From: Mycobacterium shinjukuense
GTDB taxonomy: Bacteria; Actinomycetota; Actinomycetes; Mycobacteriales; Mycobacteriaceae
DNA length: 64,000 nucleotides
Assembly: GCF_010730055.1 (NCBI RefSeq)
Contig: NZ_AP022575.1
Span: 3,658,001 to 3,722,000 of the forward strand
Direction of reading: 5' to 3'
The position numbers and the translations under genes were made by a program. A model generated the notes under the pieces. It ran no database searches. It saw nothing but the letters and a program-made list of their open reading frames with translations, and was not told where the DNA came from. Below, piece by piece: positions 41,626 through 50,840 of this stretch (position 1 is the first letter of the stretch; the number at the start of each line of letters is the position of its first letter).

Positions 41626-41698
41626 CGCGCCCGAAGGGATTCGAACCCCCAACCTTCTGATCCGTAGTCAGATGCTCTATCCGTTGAGCTACGGGCGC
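41626..41698 (-). tRNA. tRNA-Arg (ACG)
   Basis: A 73-nt class I tRNA. The acceptor GCGCCCG pairs with CGGGCGC, the D arm starts TAGCTCAAC, the anticodon loop is CTACGGA (ACG), and the T arm is GGGGGTTCGAATCCC. A34 is the substrate of TadA (23248-23706). The 3' end points toward the accessory stretch at 37.9-41.6 kb. Confidence 0.93.
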
Positions 41699-41720
41699 CG
41701 ATATTCGGTTATCTGCGCGG

Positions 41721-41809
41721 CGGAGGCGAGAGGATTTGAACCTCCGGTCCCCTTGAAGGGGGACAACTCATTAGCAGTGAGCCCCATTCGGCCGCTCTGG
41801 CACGCCTCC
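41721..41809 (-). tRNA. tRNA-Ser (GCT)
   Basis: An 89-nt class II tRNA. The acceptor GGAGGCG pairs with CGCCTCC, there is a long variable arm (TCCCCCTTCAAGGGGA), and the anticodon loop is CTGCTAA (GCT). It lies 22 bases from tRNA-Arg on the same strand, so both likely come from one precursor. Confidence 0.93.
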
Positions 41810-41892
41810 ATGGACGTACTGAGGGTACCCGACCCCGGAACCGCGCAGCCGCCGAAGGCATAGGCTACACAGCCACAACATATGCTGTCGAA

Positions 41893-43029
41893 GTGACTGC
41901 CCGCCTGCGGCCCGAGCTGGCCGGGCTGCCAGTTTACGTCCCCGGCAAGACCGTGCCCGGCGCCATCAAACTGGCCAGCAACGAGACCGTGTTCGGCCCG
42001 CTGCCCAGTGTCCGCGCGGCCATCGAGCGCGCTACCGACGCGGTCAACCGCTATCCCGACAACGGCTGCGTGCAGCTGAAAGCGGCGCTGGCCAAACACC
42101 TCAGCGCGGCGAGCACGGCGGATTTCACCGCCGAGCACATCGCCGTGGGCTGCGGCTCGGTCAGCCTGTGCCAGCAGCTCGTTCAGATCAGCGCGTCGGT
42201 GGGCGACGAGGTGATCTTCGGGTGGCGCAGCTTCGAGCTCTACCCGCCGCAGGTCCAGGTCGCCGGTGCCATCCCCGTCCGGGTGCCGTTGACCAACCAC
42301 ACCTATGACCTCGGCGCGATGCTCGCCGCGATCAGCGAACGCACCCGGCTGATTTTCGTCTGCAACCCCAACAATCCGACGTCCACGGTCGTCGACCCGG
42401 TCGCGCTGGCTCGCTTCGTGCAGGCGGTTCCAGCGCACATCGTGATCGCCATCGACGAGGCCTATGTCGAGTACATCCGCGATGGCATGCTGCCCGACAG
42501 CTTGGGGCTGGTCCGCGACCACGACAACGTCGTTGCGCTGCGCACCTTTTCCAAGGCCTACGGGCTGGCGGGCCTGCGGGTCGGCTACGCGATCGGCCAC
42601 CCGGACGTGATCACCGCGCTGGACAAGGTCTACGTGCCGTTCACCGCGTCCAGCCTGGCTCAGGCCGCGGCCATCGCCTCGCTGGACGCCGCCGACGAGC
42701 TACTGGCCCGCACCGACGCCGTGGTAGCCGAGCGCGCCCGCGTCAGCGCCGCGTTGCGGGACGCCGGGTTCAGGCTGCCACCGTCGCAGGCCAACTTCGT
42801 CTGGCTGCCCCTGGGACAGCGCACCCGCGACTTCGTGGAGCAGGCCGCCGAAGCGGGCATCGTGGTCCGCCCGTACGGCACCGACGGTGTCCGGGTCACC
42901 GTCGGCGCGCCCGACGAAAACGACGCCTTCCTGCGGTTTGCCCGCGCGTGGAACACCGCGGATGCGCGGGAGTTCCGCGACCAACGGTTGGGCGCAAGCG
43001 AACCTAGCGGGCCGGGTTGCGGCCGGTGA
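41893..43029 (+). CDS. hisC2: Aromatic/histidinol-phosphate aminotransferase HisC2 (Pat)
   Basis: A 378-residue class I/II PLP aminotransferase. The PLP Lys lies in TFSKAYGLAGLRVGYAIG near residue 220. NPNNPTSTVV (near 158) binds PLP, and the N-terminal LASNETVFGPLP is the usual HisC-type start. Mtb Rv3772 is assigned to phenylalanine/tyrosine transamination (Pat). The same window encodes TyrA, so both belong to aromatic amino-acid synthesis. GTG 41893. Its 3' end overlaps the convergent TIGR03086 gene by 26 bases. Confidence 0.9.
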   Translation: MTARLRPELAGLPVYVPGKTVPGAIKLASNETVFGPLPSVRAAIERATDAVNRYPDNGCVQLKAALAKHLSAASTADFTAEHIAVGCGSVSLCQQLVQISASVGDEVIFGWRSFELYPPQVQVAGAIPVRVPLTNHTYDLGAMLAAISERTRLIFVCNPNNPTSTVVDPVALARFVQAVPAHIVIAIDEAYVEYIRDGMLPDSLGLVRDHDNVVALRTFSKAYGLAGLRVGYAIGHPDVITALDKVYVPFTASSLAQAAAIASLDAADELLARTDAVVAERARVSAALRDAGFRLPPSQANFVWLPLGQRTRDFVEQAAEAGIVVRPYGTDGVRVTVGAPDENDAFLRFARAWNTADAREFRDQRLGASEPSGPGCGR

Positions 43030-43597
43030 ACGCCACCAGCCGATCCAGCCCGCTGGCATCGTCGGGAACATCGACCGGCTCATCGAATCCGGCGGCGCCG
43101 CGCTCGTGCGGCTTGATCAGCTTTCGCGCCAACCCCAGCACGTATTCGGCCAGCGAATCCGACACCTGCACGGAGCGTCCCACAGCGACCCCGTAATCCC
43201 AGGCGTGCACCAGGAATTCGATCGAAAAGACCGATACCGCAACCCTGGCGGTCATCGAACCCGGCCCCAGCGCGACCTCGCCTTCCAGGCCGTGCCGGTG
43301 CCAGGCGTCCAGGGCCGGTCGGGCCGCGCTGATCACCTGCCGCTCCACCGAATAGGTGTCACCGCTATGCGGGCAATCCGCGAAGTCCGCGCCCACCAGG
43401 CCCCCCAGAACCATGATCTCGTTCAGCAGGTGCCCGGTCAGGCCCGCCACGTCGTACTCGGTGCAGGGTGTTGGCCGGGACATGTCGCCGCTGGCGATGG
43501 TGCGCAGGACTCGCCGCAGCACCGCGAGCGTGGCTTCGGCGCTGGCCAACTCGTCGGCTGGTGGGGAGTCGGGTGCGGGTCGCAAATCTGGGGCCAT
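43004..43597 (-). CDS. TIGR03086-type DinB/MDMPI fold protein, Rv3773c homologue
   Basis: A 197-residue protein of the mycothiol-dependent maleylpyruvate isomerase (MDMPI) / DinB-like four-helix fold. PTPCTEYDVAGLTGHLLNEI (with the first metal-type His) and EFLVHAWDYGVAVGRSV (HxWD motif) are typical of TIGR03086 proteins. It may be a mycothiol S-transferase, but the substrate is unknown. ATG 43597. It lies between hisC2 (convergent) and echA21 (divergent, 23-base gap). Confidence 0.8.
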   Translation of the reverse strand: MAPDLRPAPDSPPADELASAEATLAVLRRVLRTIASGDMSRPTPCTEYDVAGLTGHLLNEIMVLGGLVGADFADCPHSGDTYSVERQVISAARPALDAWHRHGLEGEVALGPGSMTARVAVSVFSIEFLVHAWDYGVAVGRSVQVSDSLAEYVLGLARKLIKPHERGAAGFDEPVDVPDDASGLDRLVAFTGRNPAR

Positions 43598-43620
43598 GGT
43601 GGCCACGCTACGGTCTGGAC

Positions 43621-44445
43621 ATGGGCGAAACATACGAATCCGTCACCGTCGAAACCACCGACCAGGTCGCGCAGGTGACGCTGATCGGGCCCGGCAAGGG
43701 CAACGCGATGGGGCCCGCCTTCTGGTCGGAGTTGCCGGAGGTGTTCGCAACGCTGGACGCCGACCGAGACGTGCGGGCCATCGTCATCACCGGGTCGGGC
43801 AAGAACTTCAGCTATGGCCTGGACGTGCCCGCGATGGGCGGCATGTTCACCCCGCTGATGGCCGCGGGCGCGCTGGCCCGCCCGCGCGCCGACTTCTACA
43901 CCGAGATACTGCGCATGCAGAAGGCGATCAACGCCGTCGCCGACTGCCGCACCCCCACCATCGCCGCCATCCACGGCTGGTGCATCGGCGGCGGCGTGGA
44001 CCTGATCTCCGCGGTCGACATCCGCTACGCCAGCGCCGATGCCAAATTCTCGGTGCGCGAGGTCAAGCTGGCCATCGTTGCGGACATGGGCAGCCTGGCC
44101 CGCCTGCCGTTGATCCTGGGCGATGGTCACCTGCGGGAGCTGGCGCTGACGGGTAAGGACATCGACGCCGCCCGCGCTGAGAAGATCGGCTTGGTCAACG
44201 ACGTCTACGAGGACGCCGAGGCCACGCTGGCCGCCGCCCATACCACCGCCGCCGAGATCGCCGCCAACCCGCCGTTGGCGGTCTACGGCATCAAGGACGT
44301 GCTCGATCAGCAGCGCACCTCCGCGGTGTCGGAGAACCTGCGCTACGTCGCCGCCTGGAACGCGGCGTTCCTGCCGTCCAACGACTTGACCGAGGGAATC
44401 TCGGCGGCGTTTGCCAAGCGCCCGCCGCGGTTCACCGGCGAGTAG
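43621..44445 (+). CDS. echA21: Enoyl-CoA hydratase/isomerase EchA21 (dienoyl-CoA isomerase-like)
   Basis: A 274-residue crotonase. The oxyanion-hole segments are GSGKNFSYGLDV and HGWCIGGGVDLISAVDIRYA. The following REVKLAIVADMGSLARLPL resembles the delta3,5-delta2,4-dienoyl-CoA isomerase type (a Glu, then VxxAxDxGxLxRLP), rather than the standard hydratase pair of Glu residues. It probably works in degradation of unsaturated fatty acids. ATG 43621, directly beside the divergent TIGR03086 gene. Confidence 0.88.
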   Translation: MGETYESVTVETTDQVAQVTLIGPGKGNAMGPAFWSELPEVFATLDADRDVRAIVITGSGKNFSYGLDVPAMGGMFTPLMAAGALARPRADFYTEILRMQKAINAVADCRTPTIAAIHGWCIGGGVDLISAVDIRYASADAKFSVREVKLAIVADMGSLARLPLILGDGHLRELALTGKDIDAARAEKIGLVNDVYEDAEATLAAAHTTAAEIAANPPLAVYGIKDVLDQQRTSAVSENLRYVAAWNAAFLPSNDLTEGISAAFAKRPPRFTGE

Positions 44446-44449
44446 GGCC

Positions 44450-45721
44450 GTGGCGCACGGCAATCGCGGACACGAAGACGGCAAGATCCGGGTCCCGGTG
44501 GACCTGGACGCCGTAACGGCGATCGGCGCAGAAGACCACTCCGAGATCGGCGGCGCGGCCGTCGAACGGATCTGGCGGGCCGCACGGCACTGGTACCGGG
44601 CCGGCATGCACCCCGCGATCCAGTTGTGCATCCGCCACCACGGCCGGGTGGTGCTCAACCGCGCGATCGGCCACGGCTGGGGCAACGCCCCCACCGACCA
44701 ACCCGACGCGGAAAAGATCCCCGTCACAACCGACACCCCGTTTTGCGCGTACTCGGCGGCGAAAGCCATCACCGCGACCGTCGTGCACATGCTTGTCGAG
44801 CGCGGACACTTCTCACTCGACGATCGGGTCTGCGAGTACCTGCCCAGCTACACCAGTCACGGCAAGCACCGCACCACCATCCGGCACGTGATGACCCACA
44901 GCGCGGGGGTACCGTTTCCGACCGGGCCGCGGCCCGACGTCAAGCGCGCCGACGACCACGAGTACGCCCAACAGCAACTTGCCGAGCTGAGGCCGCTGTA
45001 CCGGCCGGGATTGGTGCACATCTACCACGCGCTGACCTGGGGTCCGCTGGTGCGTGAGATCGTCTACGCGGCCACCGGCAAGGACATCCGCGAGATCCTC
45101 GCCGCCGAAATCCTGGATCCGCTCGGTTTCCGGTGGACCAACTACGGGGTCGCCAAGGACGACCTCCCCTTGGTCGCACCCAGTCACGCCACCGGAAAGC
45201 CGCTGCCGCCGCTGATCGCCGCGGTCTTCCGCAAGGCCATCGGCGGAACCATGCACGAGGTCATCCCGTACACGAACAAGCCGCTGTACCTGACCACGGT
45301 GATCCCGTCATCCAACACGGTCTCGACCGCCAACGAGCTGTCCCGCTTCATGGAGATGCTGCGTCGCGGCGGCGAGCTCGACGGTGTGCGGGTGCTAAGC
45401 CCGGAGACGCTGCGCGGCGCGGTTCAGGAATGCCGACGGTTGCGACCGGATTTCGCGACCGGGCTGATGCCGCTGCGCTGGGGCACCGGATTCATGCTCG
45501 GGTCGACCAGGTTTGGGCCGTTCGGGCGCAACGCTCCGGCCGCGTTCGGTCATCTCGGCCTGGTCAACGTCGCGGTGTGGGCCGACCCCGAGCGCGCCCT
45601 GGCGGCCGGCTTGATCAGCAGTGGCAAACCCGGTCGGGACCCCGAGGCCAGCCGCTACAGCGCGCTGATGAACACCATCACCGCCGAGATACCCCGCGCA
45701 TCCGCCGGCTTCACGCACTAG
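44450..45721 (+). CDS. lipE: Beta-lactamase-fold esterase LipE
   Basis: A 423-residue class C beta-lactamase-like serine esterase. The nucleophile motif SAAK near residue 104 (SxxK), the YHA following LVHI near 203 (YxN-like position) and the GLVN/HLGLVNVAVW segment near 365 are in the expected order. No signal peptide is seen. GTG 44450 begins five bases after echA21 ends, so the two are likely co-transcribed. Rv3775 homologue. Natural substrate unknown. Confidence 0.85.
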   Translation: MAHGNRGHEDGKIRVPVDLDAVTAIGAEDHSEIGGAAVERIWRAARHWYRAGMHPAIQLCIRHHGRVVLNRAIGHGWGNAPTDQPDAEKIPVTTDTPFCAYSAAKAITATVVHMLVERGHFSLDDRVCEYLPSYTSHGKHRTTIRHVMTHSAGVPFPTGPRPDVKRADDHEYAQQQLAELRPLYRPGLVHIYHALTWGPLVREIVYAATGKDIREILAAEILDPLGFRWTNYGVAKDDLPLVAPSHATGKPLPPLIAAVFRKAIGGTMHEVIPYTNKPLYLTTVIPSSNTVSTANELSRFMEMLRRGGELDGVRVLSPETLRGAVQECRRLRPDFATGLMPLRWGTGFMLGSTRFGPFGRNAPAAFGHLGLVNVAVWADPERALAAGLISSGKPGRDPEASRYSALMNTITAEIPRASAGFTH

Positions 45722-45835
45722 CGCCCACCCTGCCCGCGAGCGCGCGCAAAATGCCAGCCGTGCCGGCGTGTCGGCGTACAGACACGGACGCTCGCTGAAG
45801 CTGACGCGGCGGTGCGGCGCAGGTGACGGTGGCCG

Positions 45836-45922
45836 CGGTGGCGGAGGGATTTGAACCCCCGGACGGGTTTCGCCGTCGCTCGCTTTCAAGGCGAGTGCAT
45901 TAGGCCGCTCTGCCACGCCACC
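45836..45922 (-). tRNA. tRNA-Ser (TGA)
   Basis: An 87-nt class II tRNA. The acceptor GGTGGCG pairs with CGCCACC, the long variable arm contains GGCGAAACCC, and the anticodon loop reads CTTGAAA (TGA). It shares much of its 3' sequence with tRNA-Ser(CGA) at 23132. Confidence 0.93.
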
Positions 45923-45960
45923 CTGGACAAAGGGTAGGCCAAGGGTGACGGGGCGGTAGC

Positions 45961-46941
45961 GTGACCGTCATGCACGCCATCGTCGCCGAATCCGCCGATC
46001 AGCTGGTGTGGCAGGAAGTTCCCGACGTGTCCGCCGGGCCGGGCGAGGTGCTCATCAAGGTTGCCGCCGCCGGTGTCAACCGCGCCGACGTGCTGCAGGC
46101 TGCCGGCAAATATCCGCCGCCGCCGGGTGCCAGCGAAATCATCGGCATGGAGGTGAGCGGCGTCGTCGCCGCGGTCGGTCCGGGGGTCATGCAGTGGGCT
46201 GCCGGCCACGAGGTCTGCGCCTTGCTGGCCGGCGGCGGGTACGCCGAATACGTCTCCGTCCCGGTCGGCCAGGTGATGCCGATTCCACCGACCGTCGACG
46301 TGGTCGACGCGGCCGCACTGCCCGAAGTGGCCTGCACGGTGTGGTCGAACCTGGTGATGACCGCCCGTCTCGGCCCGGGCCAGGTGGTGCTGATTCACGG
46401 CGGGGCCAGCGGCGTCGGCAGCCACGCGATCCAGGTGTCCCGCGCGTTGGGCGCCCGGGTGGCGGCCACCGCCGGGTCGGGCGAAAAGCTGGACCTCTGC
46501 CGCGACCTGGGCGCCCAGATCACCGTCAACTATCGCGACGAGGACTTCGTCGCGCGGCTGAAGGAACACACCGGCGGCGCCGACGTCATCCTCGACATCA
46601 TGGGCGCGTCCTACCTGGACCGCAACATCGACGCGCTGGCCACCGACGGTCAACTGGTCATCATCGGCCTACAGGGCGGGGTGAAGGGCGAACTCAACCT
46701 GGGCAAGCTGCTGACCAAGCGGGCGCGGGTCATCGGCACCACGCTGCGGGCCCGGCCGGTGGGCGGCCCGAACGGCAAGAGCGCCATCGTCGCGGCGGTG
46801 ACCGCCTCGGTCTGGCCGATGATCGCCGGTGGCCGGGTCCGGCCGGTCGTCAGCGCCCGGCTGCCGATCCACCAGGCGGCCGAGGCGCATCGGCTGATGC
46901 TGTCGGGCAAGACATTCGGAAAGATCCTGTTGACCCTGTAA
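45961..46941 (+). CDS. NADPH:quinone oxidoreductase (zinc-free MDR), Rv3777 homologue
   Basis: A 326-residue medium-chain reductase of the quinone reductase type. The NADPH Rossmann loop is HGGASGVGSHAIQVSRALGA near residue 145; the zinc-binding Cys and His residues of alcohol dehydrogenases are absent, as for QOR. It begins MTVMHAIVAESADQLVW; either GTG 45961 or ATG 45970 could be used. It may reduce quinones to guard against redox cycling. Convergent with the class V aminotransferase-like gene (10-base gap). Confidence 0.88.
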   Translation: MTVMHAIVAESADQLVWQEVPDVSAGPGEVLIKVAAAGVNRADVLQAAGKYPPPPGASEIIGMEVSGVVAAVGPGVMQWAAGHEVCALLAGGGYAEYVSVPVGQVMPIPPTVDVVDAAALPEVACTVWSNLVMTARLGPGQVVLIHGGASGVGSHAIQVSRALGARVAATAGSGEKLDLCRDLGAQITVNYRDEDFVARLKEHTGGADVILDIMGASYLDRNIDALATDGQLVIIGLQGGVKGELNLGKLLTKRARVIGTTLRARPVGGPNGKSAIVAAVTASVWPMIAGGRVRPVVSARLPIHQAAEAHRLMLSGKTFGKILLTL

Positions 46942-46950
46942 CCGGGGTCG

Positions 46951-48147
46951 TCAGCCCAACGACGCCAGCGCGCGCATCAGCTGGTCGACTTCGGACATCG
47001 TCGTGTATTGCGCCAGCCCGACGGTGACCGCTCCGCCGACGTCGTTGACGCCCAGCAGGTCGAGCACGCGCGAGCTGGCATTGGCGATCGCCAGAATCCC
47101 GTTGTCCGCCAACCGCTGCACCACCCGGTCGGCCGGCACGTCCTGCAGCGCGAAGCTGACCACCGGGATCCGCACCTCCGGACGGCCGAGCAGCACCACC
47201 CGCGGCGACGACCGCAGCGACACCATCAGGTACTCGAAGACGTGGTTCAGGTAGGCGGCCGCCGACTGCATTGACATCGCCAGTCGTTCACGCCTGGTTC
47301 CCCGCGCCGACTCGTCGAGGGTTGCCAGGTATTCGATGCTGGCGACCACACCGGCCAGCAGACCGAACTGGTGCACGCCAAGTTCCAGGCGCGCCGGGCC
47401 GGCGGCGTACGGGTCCGTCGAGACGCCGCCGAAGGTGTTGATCAGCGCCGGGTCGCGAAAGACCATCGCCCCGATCGGTGGACCACCCCAACCGACGGCG
47501 TTCACCGTCACCACGTCGGCGTCGGTTTCTCGGATGTCCAGCAACCGATACGGCGCGGCCGCCGAATGATCCACCACCACAAAACCGCCCACGTCATGGA
47601 CCAGCTTGGTCATCGCCCGCAGGTCGGTGACCGCGCCCAGCGTGCCCGACGCGGAGGTGACGGCGACCAGCCGGGTCGATTTGCTGATCAGGCTCTCCCA
47701 CTGCCAGGGCGGCAGCTCACCGGTCTCGATGTCGACCTCGGCCCACTTCACCTTGGCCCCGTAGCGGTGTGCTGCCCGCAGCCAGGGCGCGATGTTGGCC
47801 TCGTCGTCGAGGCGGCTGACGATCACCTCATATCCCAGGCCCGCGCGCGAGGCCGAGGCTTCCGCCAGCGACGACAGCAACACCGCCCGATCGGCGCCGA
47901 GCACGACCCCGCCCGGGTCGGCATTGAGCAGATCGGCCACCGCCTCGCGCGCCGCGTCCAGGATCGCCGCGCTGCGCCGCGCCGACGGGTGAGCACCCAG
48001 CATGCTGGAGCCCGACCTGCGGAAGGCCGTCGACACCGTGGTCGCGACGGAATCCGGGATCAGCATCCCCGCGGGCGCGTCGAAATGCACCCACCCGTCA
48101 CCCAGCGACGGATGCAGTCCGCGCACCCGGGCGACGTCATAGGCCAT
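46951..48147 (-). CDS. Class V aminotransferase-like protein, Rv3778c homologue
   Basis: A 398-residue protein of the class V aminotransferase / cysteine desulfurase fold. HFDAPAGMLIPDSVATTVST at the start, the SRLDDEANIAPWLRAA segment, the VVVDHSAAAPYRLLDI region and the C-terminal GLAQYTTMSEVDQLM are typical. The expected SxHK-x-x-GPxG PLP-Lys site reads NAVGWGGPPIGAMVF here, with no Lys in the usual position, so classic desulfurase activity is doubtful. ATG 48147. Confidence 0.82.
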   Translation of the reverse strand: MAYDVARVRGLHPSLGDGWVHFDAPAGMLIPDSVATTVSTAFRRSGSSMLGAHPSARRSAAILDAAREAVADLLNADPGGVVLGADRAVLLSSLAEASASRAGLGYEVIVSRLDDEANIAPWLRAAHRYGAKVKWAEVDIETGELPPWQWESLISKSTRLVAVTSASGTLGAVTDLRAMTKLVHDVGGFVVVDHSAAAPYRLLDIRETDADVVTVNAVGWGGPPIGAMVFRDPALINTFGGVSTDPYAAGPARLELGVHQFGLLAGVVASIEYLATLDESARGTRRERLAMSMQSAAAYLNHVFEYLMVSLRSSPRVVLLGRPEVRIPVVSFALQDVPADRVVQRLADNGILAIANASSRVLDLLGVNDVGGAVTVGLAQYTTMSEVDQLMRALASLG

Positions 48148-48266
48148 GCCAGCCACCTTAGAGCTTTCGCACTGTCCGCAAACCGGTGACGGTAAGCGGG
48201 CGCCAGCGGCGTTCCGGCCGTTGCGGCGTTCCCGAGCCACGTCACCCGGCCAGCCATACTAGTCGA

Positions 48267-50279
48267 GTGAGCTTGTGGTTCGGAACGCTGATCGCATTGA
48301 TTTTGCTGATCGCGCCGGGGGCAATCGTCGCGCGGATCGCGCAGCTGAGCTGGCCGGTTGCCGTCGCGGTGGGCCCGCCGCTGACATACGGGGTGGTGGC
48401 GCTGGCGATCATCCCCTACGGCGCGGTGGGCATCCCGTGGAACGGTTGGACGGCGCTGGCCGCCCTGGCCGCGGTGTGCGCGGCGGCCACGGGTTTGCAG
48501 CTGCTGCTCGATCGGTTTCGCGACACCGAGGCCGAGGCGCGGGGGATCAGCCGCGGTCCGACGCTTGTGGTCGCGGCCGGGGTGCTGCTGGGCGTGGTGC
48601 TCATCGGCTGGGCGGCCTATCGCGGCATCCCGCACTGGCAATCCATCCCAAGCACCTGGGACGCGGTCTGGCACGCCAACACCGTGCGCTTCATCCTGGA
48701 CACCGGCCAGGCGTCGTCCACCCACATGGGCGAGCTGCGCAACGTCGAAACCCATGCGTTGCTGTACTACCCGTCGGTCTTCCATGCCCTGGCGTCGGTG
48801 CTGTGCCAGCTCACCGCGGCGGCGCCGACCACCGGTTACACGCTGACCTCGCTGGCCGCCGCGGTTTGGCTGTTTCCGGTCAGCGCGGCCGTGCTCACCT
48901 GGCACGTGTTGCGGTCACCCACCACGATCCGGGCACCGGCCTTTCCGGCCTTTCCGGCCCGGTCGGCGGAATGGCGAACCGCGGCAGCGGCGGCCACCGC
49001 CGCGGCGCTGTCGGCGTCGTTCACCGCGGTGCCCTACGTCGAATTCGACACCGCCGCCATGCCCAACCTGGCGGCCTACGGTGTCGCGGTGCCGACGATG
49101 GTGTTGATCACCTCGACGTTGCGGCACCGAGACCGCATTCCGGTGGCCGTGCTGGCACTGGTCGGTGTCTTCTCGGTGCACATCACCGGCGGCATCGTCG
49201 TCGTGCTGCTGGTGTCGGCCTGGTGGCTGCTGCAGACACTGTGGCACCCCGTGCGCGGCCGGCTGTCCGATTTCGTGACGCTGGCCGGCGTGGCGATGGT
49301 GTCCGGGCTGATCCTGCTGCCGCAGTTCCTTAGCGTCAAACAACAGGAAGACATCATTGCCGGGCACTCGTTTCTGACCTACCTCAGCACCAGGCGTGGC
49401 CTGTTCGACGCGATATTCCAGCACTCCCGCCACCTCAACGACTTTCCCGTCCAATACGGGCTGATCGTGCTGGCCGTCATCGGCGGTGTGATCCTGCTGG
49501 TCAACAAGATCTGGTGGCCGCTGGCGGTGTGGCTGCTGCTGATCGTGATGAACGTCGACGCGGGCACACCGTTGGGCGGCCCGGTCGGGGCGGTGGCCGG
49601 GGCACTCGGTGAGTTTTTCTACAAGGATCCGCGGCGGATCGCGGCGGCCACCACCCTGCTGTTGACCTCCGGGGCCGGTGTCGGGCTGTTGGTGACGGTG
49701 CTGCTGGTGGTGGCCGGGGCACGACGGGTCACCGACCGTTTCAGACCCCAGCCGGCGCCCGTCTGGGCGTCGGCCACCGTGCTGCTGCTGGTGGGCGCGA
49801 GCCTGGTCAGCGCGTGGCATTACTTTCCGCGGCACCGGTTTCTGTTCGGCGACAAGTACGACTCGGTGATGATCGACCGGCGAGACCTGGCCGCCATGGC
49901 CTACCTGTCCAAACTGCCCGGCGCCCGCGACACCCTGATCGGCAACGCCAACACCGACGGCACCGCGTGGATGTACGCCGTGGCCGGCTTGCACCCCCTG
50001 TGGACGCACTACGACTACCCCGTGCAGGCGGGTCCGGGCTACCACCGGTTCATCTTCTGGGCCTACGCCCGCAACGGCGATGCGGATCCGCGGGTGCTCG
50101 AGGCCATCAAGGTCCTCAACATTCGCTACATCCTGACCAGCAGCCCGACGGTCAGGGGGTTCGCCGTGCCCGACGGACTAGTCTCACTAGAGAAATCCCC
50201 GTCGTGGACGATGATTTACGACAATGGCGGGGCGCGAATTTACGAATGGCACCGGGATAGCGCGGCGGCGCACCCGTAG
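48267..50279 (+). CDS. GT-C fold polyprenyl glycosyltransferase, Rv3779 homologue
   Basis: A 670-residue polytopic membrane protein: about ten or more hydrophobic helices in the first 510 residues, then an extracytoplasmic domain from about 540 with RHRFLFGDKYDSVMIDRRDL and HPLWTHYDYPVQAGPGYHRF. The gene starts at GTG 48267 (MSLWFGTLIALILLIAPGA). The Mtb homologue Rv3779 is reported as a GT-C enzyme linked to polyprenyl-phospho-mannose supply. Here its stop directly abuts the bpa start (stop TAG, then ATG), so the genes are coupled. Donor and acceptor need biochemistry. Confidence 0.8.
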   Translation: MSLWFGTLIALILLIAPGAIVARIAQLSWPVAVAVGPPLTYGVVALAIIPYGAVGIPWNGWTALAALAAVCAAATGLQLLLDRFRDTEAEARGISRGPTLVVAAGVLLGVVLIGWAAYRGIPHWQSIPSTWDAVWHANTVRFILDTGQASSTHMGELRNVETHALLYYPSVFHALASVLCQLTAAAPTTGYTLTSLAAAVWLFPVSAAVLTWHVLRSPTTIRAPAFPAFPARSAEWRTAAAAATAAALSASFTAVPYVEFDTAAMPNLAAYGVAVPTMVLITSTLRHRDRIPVAVLALVGVFSVHITGGIVVVLLVSAWWLLQTLWHPVRGRLSDFVTLAGVAMVSGLILLPQFLSVKQQEDIIAGHSFLTYLSTRRGLFDAIFQHSRHLNDFPVQYGLIVLAVIGGVILLVNKIWWPLAVWLLLIVMNVDAGTPLGGPVGAVAGALGEFFYKDPRRIAAATTLLLTSGAGVGLLVTVLLVVAGARRVTDRFRPQPAPVWASATVLLLVGASLVSAWHYFPRHRFLFGDKYDSVMIDRRDLAAMAYLSKLPGARDTLIGNANTDGTAWMYAVAGLHPLWTHYDYPVQAGPGYHRFIFWAYARNGDADPRVLEAIKVLNIRYILTSSPTVRGFAVPDGLVSLEKSPSWTMIYDNGGARIYEWHRDSAAAHP

Positions 50280-50837
50280 ATGGCACGCAAGAGGATGGTG
50301 ACGGGATTGAGTACCGGCAACGATGGCCCGGATACCAACGGCATCGAGGACATCGAGGTTATCGGCGGCGTCGATCCGCGACTCATGGCCGCACCCGACG
50401 AGGACTCCGACGAACGCTCCCTGACCGACCTGGTGGAACAGCCCGCCAAGGTAATGCGCATCGGCACGATGATCAAGCAGCTGCTCGAGGAAGTCCGCGC
50501 CGCGCCACTGGACGACGCCAGCCGCAACCGGCTGCGTGAGATCCACGCCACCAGCATTCGTGAACTCGAAGACGGCCTGGCGCCGGAACTGCGGGAGGAG
50601 CTCGACCGGCTCACCCTGCCGTTCAGCGAGGACACCGCGCCCTCGGATGCCGAGCTGCGCATCGCCCAAGCCCAGCTGGTCGGCTGGCTGGAAGGGCTGT
50701 TCCACGGCATCCAAACCGCGTTGTTCGCGCAGCAGATGGCCGCCCGCGCGCAGCTCGAGCAGATGCGCCAGGGTGCGCTGCCGCCGGGAATCGGCAAGTC
50801 TGGCCACCATGGTCACGGCACCGGACAGTACCTGTAA
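50280..50837 (+). CDS. bpa: Bacterial proteasome activator Bpa (PafE)
   Basis: A 185-residue ATP-independent proteasome activator. The N-terminal third is disordered and acidic. The middle (residues about 50-165) is a long helical bundle that forms the Bpa ring, and the C-terminus ends GHGTGQYL, the GQYL tail that docks into the 20S proteasome alpha ring. Bpa passes unfolded proteins such as HspR to the proteasome. ATG 50280 follows the Rv3779 stop without a gap, and the rfbE GTG comes 3 bases after its stop. Confidence 0.92.
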   Translation: MARKRMVTGLSTGNDGPDTNGIEDIEVIGGVDPRLMAAPDEDSDERSLTDLVEQPAKVMRIGTMIKQLLEEVRAAPLDDASRNRLREIHATSIRELEDGLAPELREELDRLTLPFSEDTAPSDAELRIAQAQLVGWLEGLFHGIQTALFAQQMAARAQLEQMRQGALPPGIGKSGHHGHGTGQYL

Positions 50838-50840
50838 CCC

